DNA of 37,717 bases from Pseudomonadota bacterium (GTDB taxonomy: Bacteria > Desulfobacterota > Syntrophobacteria > Syntrophobacterales > Syntrophobacteraceae): the NCBI GenBank assembly GCA_023416335.1, contig JAEZHY010000307.1, positions 1-37,717 on the forward strand, in the 5' to 3' direction. The position numbers and the translations under genes are program-made. Shown one piece after another: positions 8,823 through 17,891 of this stretch (the first letter of the stretch is position 1; each line of letters opens with the position of its first letter). The notes under the pieces were generated by a model, which searched no databases, had not been told where the DNA came from, and saw nothing but the letters and a program-made list of their open reading frames with translations.

Positions 8823-8857
8823 GTGGCCCGGAATCATTTCCGGGTATGCTGCACAGG
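8823..8857 (+). repeat. Hairpin repeat family B, copy 2
   Basis: GTGG then CCCGGAA (8827-8833), TCAT, TTCCGGG (8838-8844): a perfect 7-bp stem with a 4-nt loop, followed by TATGCTGCACAGG, resembling the flank of copy 1. It abuts the truncated LexA-like fragment. Confidence 0.6.
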
Positions 8858-8879
8858 CGAGCAGTGGATATGCGGAAGC

Positions 8880-9225
8880 GCGAGGACATGTTCGCAACTA
8901 ATGAGCCGCAATCGCTCCAAGCTCACCGAACAATCGTAGCTGTCTTCAAATCCAGCATAGGGGTGGTATATCTCAGCCGGAAGCCCGGAATATTTTAGGG
9001 AGTTTGATGCTGGTTGATTTTGACTGTAGCCATAATAACCTGTCACTCCGTGATAAGTGACGGTGTCCCAATATCCTCATAAAATACCATCGCACCACAG
9101 GATAGGAGCACCTGTTCGGCCAAATCAACATGGGCAGCAGCAATTCCCGGATACGGTCTGAAGAAGCTTAACATCCGCCCTCGTGCCTCCAGTTTTCGTA
9201 AACTCCTGCCTCCATTGAAGTACAC
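8880..9225 (-). pseudogene. Unidentified frameshifted reading frame
   Basis: Read leftward from 9225, one frame ends LLSCGAMVFYEDIGT, and another continues without a break as VTYHGVTGYYGYSQNQPAS and PAEIYHPYAGFEDSYDCS. The join lies near 9050-9065. The composition looks protein-like in both halves, which suggests one gene broken by a frameshift. I do not recognise the family. No start signal is obvious. It could also be chance. Confidence 0.22.
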
Positions 9226-9470
9226 GGGTGCTTAATAAAATTTTCTTCGCACGTCCATTTTGCTGGACTAGTAAATTGCATCGTAAATGGGAAATCGTTG
9301 CCCAGCCTAGTGTGAGAGAGGAAATGCTGTTTCAGCCAGTAGGGAATGCGACAGACGACGATTCGGGTAGCCGGTAGAAGGCCTGCGCTTACCCTCGGCT
9401 TTGACCGCAGACCTTAGGAACCACGCATCCGATACCCCTCCAAGAGTTGATATATAGCCAAAGAGTCCTC

Positions 9471-10229
9471 CTAATAATTACAGATCAATAGCTCCTGAAC
9501 CTCAGGAGCAACCTTCTTGCTGCAATAGGCCGTACGGATGGTGCGAATACTGAAATCTTGAAAAAGAGCCCTTATTTCCGGAGCATCGTTGAGGCTCAAG
9601 AGGAACCTTCCCTTGATTCCGGAAAGGCACTCAGCCATTTCGGAAAAATCAGCCTTAAGGAACATTCCCTTGCCGTAAAGGCTTTCGAAACCCCAATAAG
9701 GAGGGTCCAAATAGAAAAAGGTGCCAGCCCTGTCGTATCGAGCAACAAATTCACGCCAATGGAGATGCTCAATAACAACCCTGGCCAGACGAATATGCAT
9801 GGCCGAAAGATCCTCTTCGAGGCGCAAAAGGTTTATTCTAGGGCCTCTTGAACTCGAACCGAAAACCCTTCCCGCGACTTTGGCCCCAAACGACTGTCTC
9901 TGCAGATAATAAAATCGGGCAGCGCGTTGAATGTCCGTGAGGCCTCCGGCTTGAAGCTGCCTGTTCCAATCGATAAACCACTCCCTCGAAGAAACCAGCC
10001 ATTTGAATTGCCTACAGAATTCTTCCAAGTGGTTTTGAAGGACTCGGTAAAAGGCTATGAGATCGGAATTCAAATCATTGATGGACTCACGCCTAGACTC
10101 ATTCTTGGTGAAAAATACCCAACCGGCCCCAGCAAATACCTCGGCATAGTGCTCATGTTCCGGAATGAGTTCTACTATGCGTTTGGCCAACCTTGACTTA
10201 CCTCCAATATAACAAAGGGGTGATTTCAT
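9471..10229 (-). CDS. D12-class DNA adenine N6-methyltransferase
   Basis: This enzyme methylates adenine in DNA using SAM. Motif X at the N-terminus is present as YIGGKSRLAKRI (7-18), the SAM-binding motif I as FAGAG (32-36) and the catalytic motif IV as DPPY (175-178). The length of 252 residues fits a complete Dam/D12 enzyme. It is the last gene of the prophage block and 141 nt from its upstream neighbour. Phage methylases of this kind usually protect phage DNA from host restriction; no partner restriction gene is next to it. The recognition site cannot be read from the sequence. A possible ribosome binding site GAGGAA lies about 13 nt upstream of ATG 10229. Confidence 0.88.
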   Translation of the reverse strand: MKSPLCYIGGKSRLAKRIVELIPEHEHYAEVFAGAGWVFFTKNESRRESINDLNSDLIAFYRVLQNHLEEFCRQFKWLVSSREWFIDWNRQLQAGGLTDIQRAARFYYLQRQSFGAKVAGRVFGSSSRGPRINLLRLEEDLSAMHIRLARVVIEHLHWREFVARYDRAGTFFYLDPPYWGFESLYGKGMFLKADFSEMAECLSGIKGRFLLSLNDAPEIRALFQDFSIRTIRTAYCSKKVAPEVQELLICNY

Positions 10230-10370
10230 ACTGGATCACGTTCCTCATGTCTGCTACCCTCCGCTTTGCTCACGTGGGCAGGAGTAGCAGCCTGGCTGTG
10301 ATCCGCAGTGGCTTCTGCGGGTCGGTGGGGAGGTGCAACTCCCCGCCTGCTCCTTACATACTGAAACCGT

Positions 10371-10619
10371 CTACGGTGTCTCTGCGAGCTTCGCCCTGAA
10401 GAAATCGAACAACTCATCAATAAGGACGGTGCTTTGGACGCCGCCTTCCGAAATAATATTCACCTTCAGCCTTTCGTCTCTTTCCTCGAGGGCGGTTCCG
10501 CAAACTGGGCAAAATGCCGCGTCTTCAGGCGGCCTTGGCAGCCCAGGCGTGGGAAAAGGGTTGAACTTGCCGCATTCACCGTTCGGGCAGAACTTCGCCT
10601 TTTGCAGTTGGATAGCCAC
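10371..10619 (-). CDS. Small zinc-ribbon-like phage protein
   Basis: The 82-residue protein has two cysteine pairs, CPNGEC (11-16) and CPVC (37-40), a spacing typical of a treble-clef or zinc-ribbon fold. The acidic C-terminus includes VLIDELFDFFRAKL. It starts at GTG 10619 with AAGGAG 8 nt upstream, immediately after the coiled-coil gene. Its position near the end of the tail operon suggests an accessory or regulatory role, but nothing in the sequence fixes its function. Confidence 0.65.
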   Translation of the reverse strand: MAIQLQKAKFCPNGECGKFNPFPTPGLPRPPEDAAFCPVCGTALEERDERLKVNIISEGGVQSTVLIDELFDFFRAKLAETP

Positions 10620-10621
10620 TA

Positions 10622-10816
10622 TTAAATCTCCTTGAGTTCCGTTTCGAGTTTTGTGACGAGTTGACGCAGGCGCGAGGACTCAGCGAGGGCAGCGTCCCGT
10701 TCGCGCAGTATCGTTTGATTTTGGGCCTGTGCGGCCTTGAGCTGCAAGTTCAGCGATTCTATTGCGATCGCCTGGCGACCGATCAGTTGCACGACCTGGT
10801 CGATTGTGAGATCCAT
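10622..10816 (-). CDS. Small coiled-coil phage protein
   Basis: About 64 residues, almost wholly a heptad-patterned helix: it starts MDLTIDQVVQLIGRQ and continues with LRERDAALAESSRLRQLV. I chose ATG 10816 because GGAG lies 8 nt before it. An upstream ATG at 10840 would add eight residues and overlap the preceding gene by 8 nt. It sits directly behind the fibre-like gene and directly before the zinc-ribbon gene. It could be a fibre chaperone or a spanin-like helper, but there is no signal peptide or membrane segment, so the role is unknown. Confidence 0.6.
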   Translation of the reverse strand: MDLTIDQVVQLIGRQAIAIESLNLQLKAAQAQNQTILRERDAALAESSRLRQLVTKLETELKEI

Positions 10817-10832
10817 TGAATTCGCTCCGCGA

Positions 10833-11534
10833 TTAGTCATAATGAGCCCCGTCGATGAAGACCATCGGCATATTGGGCGGATTGTCGGTTTGATAGGCGT
10901 TGCGGTACCTGGAACCGGAAAGCACCCAGGTGTTTATCTCTACCAGGGTGATCGCGCCGGCATCGAACCTGGTTGCCAGCCCGTATATGCCCCAGTTGTA
11001 GCCGGCCACGGCTCGAAAATACTGGTTCTTGAAGAGGACGGCCGGCTTTACTGTCCCGGAAGGAATCGGCGCGGATGCGCCTGAAACAACGTTTGGTATG
11101 ATCGAGAGACCTTTCACCTGAAGGTCCTTGCCGGCAAAACCGGAGTCGTAGACCAAATTGCCGTCGCTATGATACACGCGGAGGCCGTAGAGATCGGTCG
11201 ATTGCTGCATGAGCCCGGAGCGTTTGAACAGATATACGTTCGGGTTCGGCATTCCGGAGGCACCATAGAAGGTCACGCACCACTGGTTATAAGCGGTGTT
11301 CCAATAGAGCCTGGCAAACATCTCCGCCGTTCCGGTCGGAAGATTATAAAAGGGAACGGGAGGATTCCCCGGATCTGTAAACTGGGTCGCAAGATACGCG
11401 TGCTGAGCATGCCCGAAGCCGTCTGAATACGTGGTCCAATAGCTCGGCTTTCCCACATAGAAGAGGTTCTGCCAACCATTGCCGATTAAAAGAGACCCAT
11501 CCGGCCCGTGAACATGCAGTCCGAAATCCGGCAT
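10833..11534 (-). CDS. Tail fibre-like phage protein
   Basis: The 233-residue protein starts GLHVHGPDGSLLIG. The same kind of opening, GL.(V/I)..PDG, is seen in the upstream 97-residue protein and again inside this one (GLRVYHSDGNLVYDSGF, near 123-139). This short beta-rich repeat is found in distal fibre or tip proteins of siphophages, where it carries receptor-facing domains. The ribosome binding site is GGGAG before ATG 11534. It lies 2 nt behind its neighbour, in the position of fibre genes after the J-like tip protein. Receptor binding is inferred from position. Confidence 0.6.
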   Translation of the reverse strand: MPDFGLHVHGPDGSLLIGNGWQNLFYVGKPSYWTTYSDGFGHAQHAYLATQFTDPGNPPVPFYNLPTGTAEMFARLYWNTAYNQWCVTFYGASGMPNPNVYLFKRSGLMQQSTDLYGLRVYHSDGNLVYDSGFAGKDLQVKGLSIIPNVVSGASAPIPSGTVKPAVLFKNQYFRAVAGYNWGIYGLATRFDAGAITLVEINTWVLSGSRYRNAYQTDNPPNMPMVFIDGAHYD

Positions 11535-11536
11535 CC

Positions 11537-11830
11537 CTATCTCCCGAATAGAAAAATGGTCGTGTTACACTGCTCGGGGATCGCATCCGCCACGTAGCGG
11601 TTCGTCCATGTGAGTGTCATGGTCGAGTTGTCCATAGAGACCCAATGCCCGGCCGTGTAGTCCGCAGGCACGGCGACCGCCCGCAGTTCCCATCCCGCCC
11701 ACTGCGAATAATTCGCGGAACCGGAAGATCCGGCGCCGACCATAAACTGATCGATCAGTTGCCATCCGTAGCTGCTGGAGTCGAACTTCACCGTCCCATC
11801 CGGGTTTAGAATTTGAAGACCGTAGGCCAT
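11537..11830 (-). CDS. Small distal tail protein
   Basis: 97 residues beginning MAYGLQILNPDGTVKFDSSS, the same opening motif as the next gene, followed by a beta-rich, Trp-containing body (QWAGWELRAVAVP, TLTWTNRYVADAIPEQ). It sits 2 nt behind the tip gene. It is probably a structural fibre or cap component. No catalytic motif is visible. Confidence 0.55.
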   Translation of the reverse strand: MAYGLQILNPDGTVKFDSSSYGWQLIDQFMVGAGSSGSANYSQWAGWELRAVAVPADYTAGHWVSMDNSTMTLTWTNRYVADAIPEQCNTTIFLFGR

Positions 11831-11832
11831 AT

Positions 11833-14800
11833 TTAACTCAGCGCCCCCAGCCTCACCCGAAGCCTGTTGTTCTCGTCATAGACTTCGATACGGTTGCCCG
11901 AAAACCGCGTTTTGCCGTCCGGACTGACGATCGTGACCTGCCCGGCATCGATTGATCCGGCCGAGATCTTTCCGGCCGAAATGTTTTGAATATGCCCGTC
12001 CTGGATGATTGCGCTCGCGATCTGCGCGGAGGTCGTAATGATGTTCGAGGCTGCAAGGGACCTGCCCTGGATGCTTCCGTCCACCAGGAGATCCCCGCTG
12101 ATTCCCACGACGCTTTGCCCGTTAACGGTTCCCACTACAAACGGAATCTTTCCCGGCTGGGCACTGTTTGCCGGGTTCTTCACCATGAACTTGTTCGCAA
12201 GAACCATGAACTCGCTGGAAGTAGGTCCGGCGATAAGGCCCATTCCGGCTATGTTGCCGTTATTGTCAACCTTGATCGTGACTTCGGATTTAATGCCGTC
12301 GATGTCGATCTGAGCCGAAGATGCCTGCGAATTGGCCGTACCCGTCCAGGGGGCGGGACCCGGCTGCCCTTGAGCCCACTCTTCAAGCTGTGCCCGGCAA
12401 AAGAAGACATAGGAGTAATTGGAGACTGCAGTCGCGTACTTTCTTAAGACGCAATAAACCCTAACTGCATTGGCGGGAGCCGTTCCGGCAACCCATATCC
12501 TTTTATAGTTGGACAGCAGCGGACCGCCGGTCATTTCCATATCATTCGTTGTGGATGGGCCTGAATATGCCCCTCCGCACCATTGATCGTTTGTATCCAA
12601 AAACTCGATGTACACATCGGCCTTGCAATTGTGACATCCGGTATAAATGGAGAAACCGTAAGAAGAACCGGCCTTGATCGGCATTCGATCGGTTATGAAA
12701 TATACCTCAGGCGTGCTTGTTGCCCCATCGCTCTGGTAGATGAAAGGCGTCGGTATACCAAAAGCTTTCCAATTGGAGTTTAGGTCGATCCCCAGGCCGA
12801 TATTCATCGCTCCGAGCAACAAAGGCTCCCAGCCGGCAAAGCTGCCGCGGTAAAAATCGGGATTCTGAAGCAGATTTCCGCCTGCGCCGACCCCGTAAGC
12901 TTTCAGAGATATCTCGCCCTGCAGCCCGTCAATATCGACTTCAGCGGCAGTGACCCGGCCGCCTAGGGAAGAAATATCTCCGTCGATGTCTTCGGGCGCC
13001 GGCGTCCAGGAGGTGGCTTTGTCCCCCTCTTCGAGTTTGCATTCGGCAATCCAAACTGTACCGATATTCGGAGGATCTGTAACACCGTTAAGGTCGAATC
13101 TCAGGTAAAGACTGCACTCGTCAGCTTCTGTAACGAAGCTGTAAACAGTCTCCGTCAAAGATGAGGTTTGAATGTAATTCCCGGCCATGCGCTCGTAGAT
13201 AAAGGCTTCGCCGGAAGCGTTCGGATCGTTTGTGCCCAGAACATAGCAATCCACACTCTGGACGTTTGCGCTGCACTTATACAAGAACCTCAAAGTGTAT
13301 TTGACGCCGGGCTTGATTTTGATCCTAGGGGGGAAAAGAAACCTCTCCCATTCGGTATTGCTGGTGTAATAAAAAGCAGTAACATTGCCCAACGTCTCCC
13401 GCCCAATTGCCAATCCGCTTGTGACCCAACCCGTTGTACCTTTAAGAGCGCTGCCATTGGGAACGAGGTTACGCCCTCCTATTTTAATATTGTCCACATA
13501 GACTTGGCTTGCCTTTAAAACAATTTGGCCCTGGAGACCATCAATGTCCTGCTCGGCGGTCGTCATCCGTCCGGATAGATCTTCCACCGTCCCCTGGCTG
13601 GCCTTCAGGACTATCTGACCCTGCAGCGTAGTTACGTTAGACTCGGTAGCCTGAAGGCGGCCCTCGTGATCGGCCGCCTCGGTCTGGAGGTCCGAAAGCG
13701 CCTCCCGTGCCGATTCTATATCTGCTTGGGCCTGCTGGATTGTCGGAGTGAGTGAGGAATTGAGAATATCGCCTTCCAGAGCCAGCGTCAGTTCGTCAGG
13801 GAGGAAAAGGTTTGATCCTATTACAGCACCGTTGGTGGCTCCGGGATCGGCAGGCATTAGGGAACCGACACTGGCATCATAAGTGAAAGGATGGCCGGCG
13901 CCGTTGTTGTCCCAATTGACCTCATAATCGACCCGGACGGTGTTTGCGTCGATCTTTTCCGCTATCGTGCGTACCTGGGAGTCAGCAGTGAGGCGGCAAC
14001 CGATAAGGACTGACTCAAAGGCATTCCCGGTGGTGGTGACTGTCGTGGAGGTCCCCGACGTGTGCAGGTTAGCCTTTCCGGATGCGCTTCCGTAGAAGAT
14101 CTCGGCAGCCCGGGTGGGGGCCTCGATGGTGATTTCATTGAGAGTGGCGCTGCCGTGGTAGAGCTTATTTCCGTCCGAATCGGCCGGGATGAGGATGACC
14201 GCATATTTGCGTTGATATTCCACTCCGGTAATTTCGAAACTCGTTCCCGAGGTCGCGCCGGCAAAGATCCATTCCCACCTGGTGCGATCGGAGCCGGATT
14301 CGGCCGCAAACCAGACCTCGCATTGCCTGTAGGCCGGGTCCGCCGATTTGGTGAAGGTCAGCGCGATCCCCGCCGAGGTCCTTCCTTCCGGCCCCATAAT
14401 CCGGGTCTGGGACAGTTTTACATCGCGGGGTTCCATGCGCTTTAAGGCGGTTTGGGAGAAGTCGTTTGATGGCGGCGCTAATTCTTCGAAGTCATATATT
14501 TCCGGGCGGTATTCGATAAGAGAGAGTGTCACCTTCTGGTCCTGGCTCTTGCTGATGTCCGTGATTCGGAACTGCCGGGCAAGCGAGTTGACCTGGCCGA
14601 AAGCATAGACGTCGTACTGCTGGGGAACGGGGTCGAAGTTCGTTGCCAGGTGAAGGGTCGTGTATGTGCCGGGCTCATCGGTTATGAGCGCTTCCTGGAC
14701 GGTATCGTCCGAGAGGCGCACAAGGATCTTATAAGAGAGCCCGGACTCTAGAGTCACTTCCTTATCGAGAGTAACCGTGTTAGCGGTTGCCGAGACGATC

Positions 14801-17313
14801 CGGCCGCCGCTTCCCCAGCGCGGAACATCGTGCTGAATGTATACTACGTCCCCGATCTGGGCATTCAGGGCCTCGATATCGACGTCGATCTCCGCCGAGC
14901 GAACGAGGTACCGGTTGCACATGAGCCGGTACATTCCGGCACGCCAGGCTTCAGATGGCTTGGTTATTCCGAATAGATCGAGGCTTGCCTTGTACTGGCC
15001 GTTTGAAACATCCGGGCGGTAGACCGTAAGCTTGTCTCTTTGGTAATCGTTTTCCTGATTGGTGTAGTCGATTTCGATCTGGGTCGCACGTTCTTCCAGG
15101 GGCAGGAAGACTTCCTTGAACTTGCTCTCCTCGATGTTGCCGACCGAGTAGAGGTTCACCGGATCAGCAGGCTTATCGATCGCAAGAGTAAGATAAATCC
15201 CGTTCCAGACTGGAGTTGCGCGTCCGACCTGGCAAACCCTTAAAGCTGCTTCCCACATGGAAGTATCGAAATCGAACCCGCCATTGAATGTTACTCTTTT
15301 TTCTTGCCCGCCGTTTCCGTCCGGCACCAACTCGTCGCAGAAGTCCGCCCATTCCTTGAACTTCGGAAGATCGATCCTTGCCGTATCGAGTCCGTCAAAC
15401 CGGACAACGTAAAACGGTGCGGCCTCCGTACCCTGGCCGCCGATCACAGGCTGTGTCAGGATATCCAGGGTCACCCAGGCTGGGTTATCCGACCAGTCGA
15501 GAATCCAATGCCGCAATTCCCAAGGGAGTCCCTGGCCACCGTTTTCCCAGTCAACGGGGGCGTGCACCTCTATCAAATCGCCGATCTTGCCGACAACCCT
15601 GTGGCTCTGGCCTCCCGCGATTATTTCATCGCCTACTGATACGGCGGAGAAATCTCCACCGATCACTGAAACCGACGTCGAAGAGCCGAATGTGTGAACT
15701 TTGCCCGTCCCGGCCTGATTGGGCATGCCGTCCCAAATCTGGACTATCGACATCTCTCCGGTACAGGAGAAACGAAGAGATCCGGAGAGCTGGTCGGTTG
15801 CGGTCGCGCGGATCGCGACGAGCACGTGACGGGGATACTGGAAGTTGTCGGTCAGGATTTCCCGTACGCCGGAGAAAAAGGACCTGTCCCCGATCGTTGT
15901 CGAGTTCGCATTACCGGTAAGCCTGGTCACTCGGATTTCATATTTTCCCTTCTGCCCGGGCGCCAGGGTATACGGATAGGTATAGCGGAGTACGGTCGAT
16001 TTGGCCTCGGTGACCCTCACGTAATCGACTGCCGGCTGTGTGAAGTTCTCCACCACTCGTTCGACAAAATCGGCCGAGTCGTCGTTTTTTCGGTAAAGCT
16101 GCGGCACCGGCCCCAGCCAATGCCAGGTCGTTCCGCCGTCTGCAGGATCGCCCTCTTTGTGGTCCGCGTAGTTGGCGCTTCCGCTCTCGACATTCCACCA
16201 GTATGCCCGGCTATCGGCAACGATCCACTTGCCCCGCGACCATACGGAAGGAAGAAGCCCGGCCCCGTAGTCCCTGAAGGAGTACGTGTGTTCCGGGTAC
16301 ATGGTGATGTTTTGCCAGTCGGCTTCCCCGAGCTTTCTTACCTCGATCCGGACATCCACCGAGCGAGTCTTGAGTTTTGCCTCGTTGTCCGCTTCCCAAA
16401 GACCGGTCGGAAAAGAGACATCGACCTCCAGCATGTCGAATTCCGAGCCGACCGTTTCGTAGACGTAAGGAGTGCCGTTCAGGATTTCCACCGAGGAGGG
16501 GTACTCCACCTTGGTGTTCTGGAAGCCTTCGATCGCTTCCTGGTGGAGGTACCCGTAGCGGGTCTTTACCTCGACCTGCTGGAAGTTCTGACAGGGCTGA
16601 TCGTTGATTTTGAAGTTGGCCAGGCTTTTGATCGGCCCCAAACCGGGGCAGACCAGGGCGTTAAGTATTTGGGTCTGGCCCTGGTTCTCGATGTACGAAC
16701 AGATAACGTTGCCGTAGATTTTATGAAGCCCGTACCACTTGGCGACCGGAATGCCCTGCTGTTCGGTGTTTTGAGGCGACCAGGAATAGCATTGCGAATC
16801 GAGCGCAGAATCATAGGTCGGTTTTGCCGTTGCCGGAGGAAGCAGGGCGTTTACGATCAAGCCGCCAACCATCGTAAGTCCAGCAGCAATCAGGCCGGTT
16901 GCAATCGTATTGCCCGCAAACCCCAAGGCCGCGGCCAACCCGGGCGCCGCCCATGAGGCAACCAGAGCCACCCCGAGCATCAGGATGGACCGGAAGAGGT
17001 TCTTCCCTCCGCTTCCGCCTCCGGACAGAGCCGCCGTGAACAGAACGAAATCCCCCGGCTTAGGGCAGGTGATATTCCAAAGCTCGAGCGGTACCAATTT
17101 GCCGTTCAGGTAGATCAGGACCGGGAGATCAGCAGGGAAATAGCGGCTGCGGAGTTCGAGCAGGGATATGCCGGTGACGAACGGGATCGGCAGCGTCTCG
17201 CGTTGGTCGAGGCGGAAGGGGTGCTGGATGATTGAAAGAGAAAGATCGGTTGATATCCCTCCCTGAACCTTTTCCATTGATCTGTTTGCGCCGGACAGAG
17301 GATCTTGGATCAT
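11833..17313 (-). CDS. Tail tip / host-specificity protein (lambda J-like)
   Basis: At 1,826 residues this is the largest gene in the window. The first 160 residues include a glycine-rich hydrophobic stretch (about 105-160, e.g. LGFAGNTIATGLIAAGLTMV) like the I/J junction of lambda tails. The middle carries tail-tip domains (RYGYLHQEAIEGF, GYDFD-type beta segments) and fibronectin-like parts. A beta module occurs twice, near 529-603 and 1076-1143 (each with G.GK.., SQ.R.V..KI, and V.W.N.G.G.P). Residues about 1184-1264 form a coiled coil. The motif DIDGLQGQIVLKA and its variants recur near 1228, 1258, 1460 and 1672, separated by two jelly-roll, carbohydrate-binding-like domains that start NLVPNGS and NLLQNPDF. 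The C-terminal part has repeats such as AGKISAGSIDAG. It should form the central tip fibre that contacts the host. Its ATG overlaps the stop of a 25-residue ORF. Confidence 0.85.
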   Translation of the reverse strand: MIQDPLSGANRSMEKVQGGISTDLSLSIIQHPFRLDQRETLPIPFVTGISLLELRSRYFPADLPVLIYLNGKLVPLELWNITCPKPGDFVLFTAALSGGGSGGKNLFRSILMLGVALVASWAAPGLAAALGFAGNTIATGLIAAGLTMVGGLIVNALLPPATAKPTYDSALDSQCYSWSPQNTEQQGIPVAKWYGLHKIYGNVICSYIENQGQTQILNALVCPGLGPIKSLANFKINDQPCQNFQQVEVKTRYGYLHQEAIEGFQNTKVEYPSSVEILNGTPYVYETVGSEFDMLEVDVSFPTGLWEADNEAKLKTRSVDVRIEVRKLGEADWQNITMYPEHTYSFRDYGAGLLPSVWSRGKWIVADSRAYWWNVESGSANYADHKEGDPADGGTTWHWLGPVPQLYRKNDDSADFVERVVENFTQPAVDYVRVTEAKSTVLRYTYPYTLAPGQKGKYEIRVTRLTGNANSTTIGDRSFFSGVREILTDNFQYPRHVLVAIRATATDQLSGSLRFSCTGEMSIVQIWDGMPNQAGTGKVHTFGSSTSVSVIGGDFSAVSVGDEIIAGGQSHRVVGKIGDLIEVHAPVDWENGGQGLPWELRHWILDWSDNPAWVTLDILTQPVIGGQGTEAAPFYVVRFDGLDTARIDLPKFKEWADFCDELVPDGNGGQEKRVTFNGGFDFDTSMWEAALRVCQVGRATPVWNGIYLTLAIDKPADPVNLYSVGNIEESKFKEVFLPLEERATQIEIDYTNQENDYQRDKLTVYRPDVSNGQYKASLDLFGITKPSEAWRAGMYRLMCNRYLVRSAEIDVDIEALNAQIGDVVYIQHDVPRWGSGGRIVSATANTVTLDKEVTLESGLSYKILVRLSDDTVQEALITDEPGTYTTLHLATNFDPVPQQYDVYAFGQVNSLARQFRITDISKSQDQKVTLSLIEYRPEIYDFEELAPPSNDFSQTALKRMEPRDVKLSQTRIMGPEGRTSAGIALTFTKSADPAYRQCEVWFAAESGSDRTRWEWIFAGATSGTSFEITGVEYQRKYAVILIPADSDGNKLYHGSATLNEITIEAPTRAAEIFYGSASGKANLHTSGTSTTVTTTGNAFESVLIGCRLTADSQVRTIAEKIDANTVRVDYEVNWDNNGAGHPFTYDASVGSLMPADPGATNGAVIGSNLFLPDELTLALEGDILNSSLTPTIQQAQADIESAREALSDLQTEAADHEGRLQATESNVTTLQGQIVLKASQGTVEDLSGRMTTAEQDIDGLQGQIVLKASQVYVDNIKIGGRNLVPNGSALKGTTGWVTSGLAIGRETLGNVTAFYYTSNTEWERFLFPPRIKIKPGVKYTLRFLYKCSANVQSVDCYVLGTNDPNASGEAFIYERMAGNYIQTSSLTETVYSFVTEADECSLYLRFDLNGVTDPPNIGTVWIAECKLEEGDKATSWTPAPEDIDGDISSLGGRVTAAEVDIDGLQGEISLKAYGVGAGGNLLQNPDFYRGSFAGWEPLLLGAMNIGLGIDLNSNWKAFGIPTPFIYQSDGATSTPEVYFITDRMPIKAGSSYGFSIYTGCHNCKADVYIEFLDTNDQWCGGAYSGPSTTNDMEMTGGPLLSNYKRIWVAGTAPANAVRVYCVLRKYATAVSNYSYVFFCRAQLEEWAQGQPGPAPWTGTANSQASSAQIDIDGIKSEVTIKVDNNGNIAGMGLIAGPTSSEFMVLANKFMVKNPANSAQPGKIPFVVGTVNGQSVVGISGDLLVDGSIQGRSLAASNIITTSAQIASAIIQDGHIQNISAGKISAGSIDAGQVTIVSPDGKTRFSGNRIEVYDENNRLRVRLGALS

Positions 17314-17387
17314 GCGAATACCTGCCAGGTTCCGCTATCGTCATAATAGCGGTACCTGATTGAAGGTCGAAGAAAAAGGCTGGCCAT
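17310..17387 (-). CDS. 25-residue ORF coupled to the tip gene
   Basis: ATG 17387 opens a frame of 25 codons (MASLFLRPSIRYRYYDD, ending GTWQVFA). Its TGA overlaps the ATG of the tip gene as ATGA, a classic translational coupling. A G-rich ribosome binding site (GGCGGG) precedes it. It fills most of the 124-nt gap between the K-like and J-like genes. Composition (Arg/Tyr-rich) is not random-looking. The function is unknown; it could be a leader peptide or a small tail component. Confidence 0.5.
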   Translation of the reverse strand: MASLFLRPSIRYRYYDDSGTWQVFA

Positions 17388-17437
17388 TATCCCGCCTACT
17401 CATTCATTGTGAGAATGTGGTTCCGCTACGTCTATAA

Positions 17438-17836
17438 TTACGAGCCCTCAGTTTCCCAAAACCCCGTTATCCTGTGCCGCCACACGGGCGAATCCAGGCG
17501 CTCTATTCCCACCCGCATTTTGGGGAGAATGTGGATGAAGCGTTTGGCGTCCGAAAGAACCATTCCGATATGCGTCGTGTATTGGGGGTGGAGCTTGAAA
17601 GTCACAAGGCAGAAGGGTTGCGGGCCGGGAAGTTCGAAATAATAGGCTTTTGCGTCCTCGATCGAGTCGTGCATTGCCTCCGAAATATCGGTTGAAGGAT
17701 ATTCCTCGGGGATGAATCGGCCGGTACGTCTGCGGGTTTCGATCATGAGGCCGTAGCAGTCGTATGCTTCGGGGCCGCGGGCGCCATAGCGGAATTCTTT
17801 GCCGAGGAGGTCGAGATATTGGAATGAGTTGTCCAT
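17438..17836 (-). CDS. NlpC/P60-like tail peptidase (lambda K-like)
   Basis: 132 residues from ATG 17836. Signature residues of the papain-like NlpC/P60 fold are Cys27 in AYDCYGL, His89 in THIGMVL and His102 in RFIHILP. Such proteins sit at the tail tip and cut peptidoglycan during DNA entry. The order L, K, J is that of lambda. I prefer ATG 17836 (AAAGGG about 8 nt upstream) to ATG 17935. The latter has no ribosome binding site and would translate straight through a hairpin repeat of family B (17892-17933) that also occurs outside the phage. Confidence 0.75.
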   Translation of the reverse strand: MDNSFQYLDLLGKEFRYGARGPEAYDCYGLMIETRRRTGRFIPEEYPSTDISEAMHDSIEDAKAYYFELPGPQPFCLVTFKLHPQYTTHIGMVLSDAKRFIHILPKMRVGIERLDSPVWRHRITGFWETEGS

Positions 17837-17891
17837 CCAGTACCCTTTGTTTGTGATGCAGTTTGTTAGCGCTCCGGAGGCCTTGTCGTTG

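Larger units (their letters stand above)
8538..9470. other. Decayed stretch before the prophage
   Basis: No intact gene is present. The stretch holds the LexA-like fragment (8730-8820), hairpin repeat B copy 2 (8823-8857), a frameshifted minus-strand frame (8880-9225) and a second GACCTTAGGAACCA block (about 9411). I find no clear phage attachment site or target duplication next to the methylase gene. Confidence 0.45.

Noticed and set aside
10226..10420. 64-codon frame between the zinc-ribbon and methylase genes with an ATGA overlap
   Set aside because: The overlap is suggestive, but the start lies inside the zinc-ribbon gene, no ribosome binding site is seen and the Arg/Ser-rich peptide looks like a shadow frame.
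15694..16956. 420-codon plus-strand frame opposite the tip gene
   Set aside because: Antisense to the well-supported tail tip gene, without ribosome binding site or family motif.
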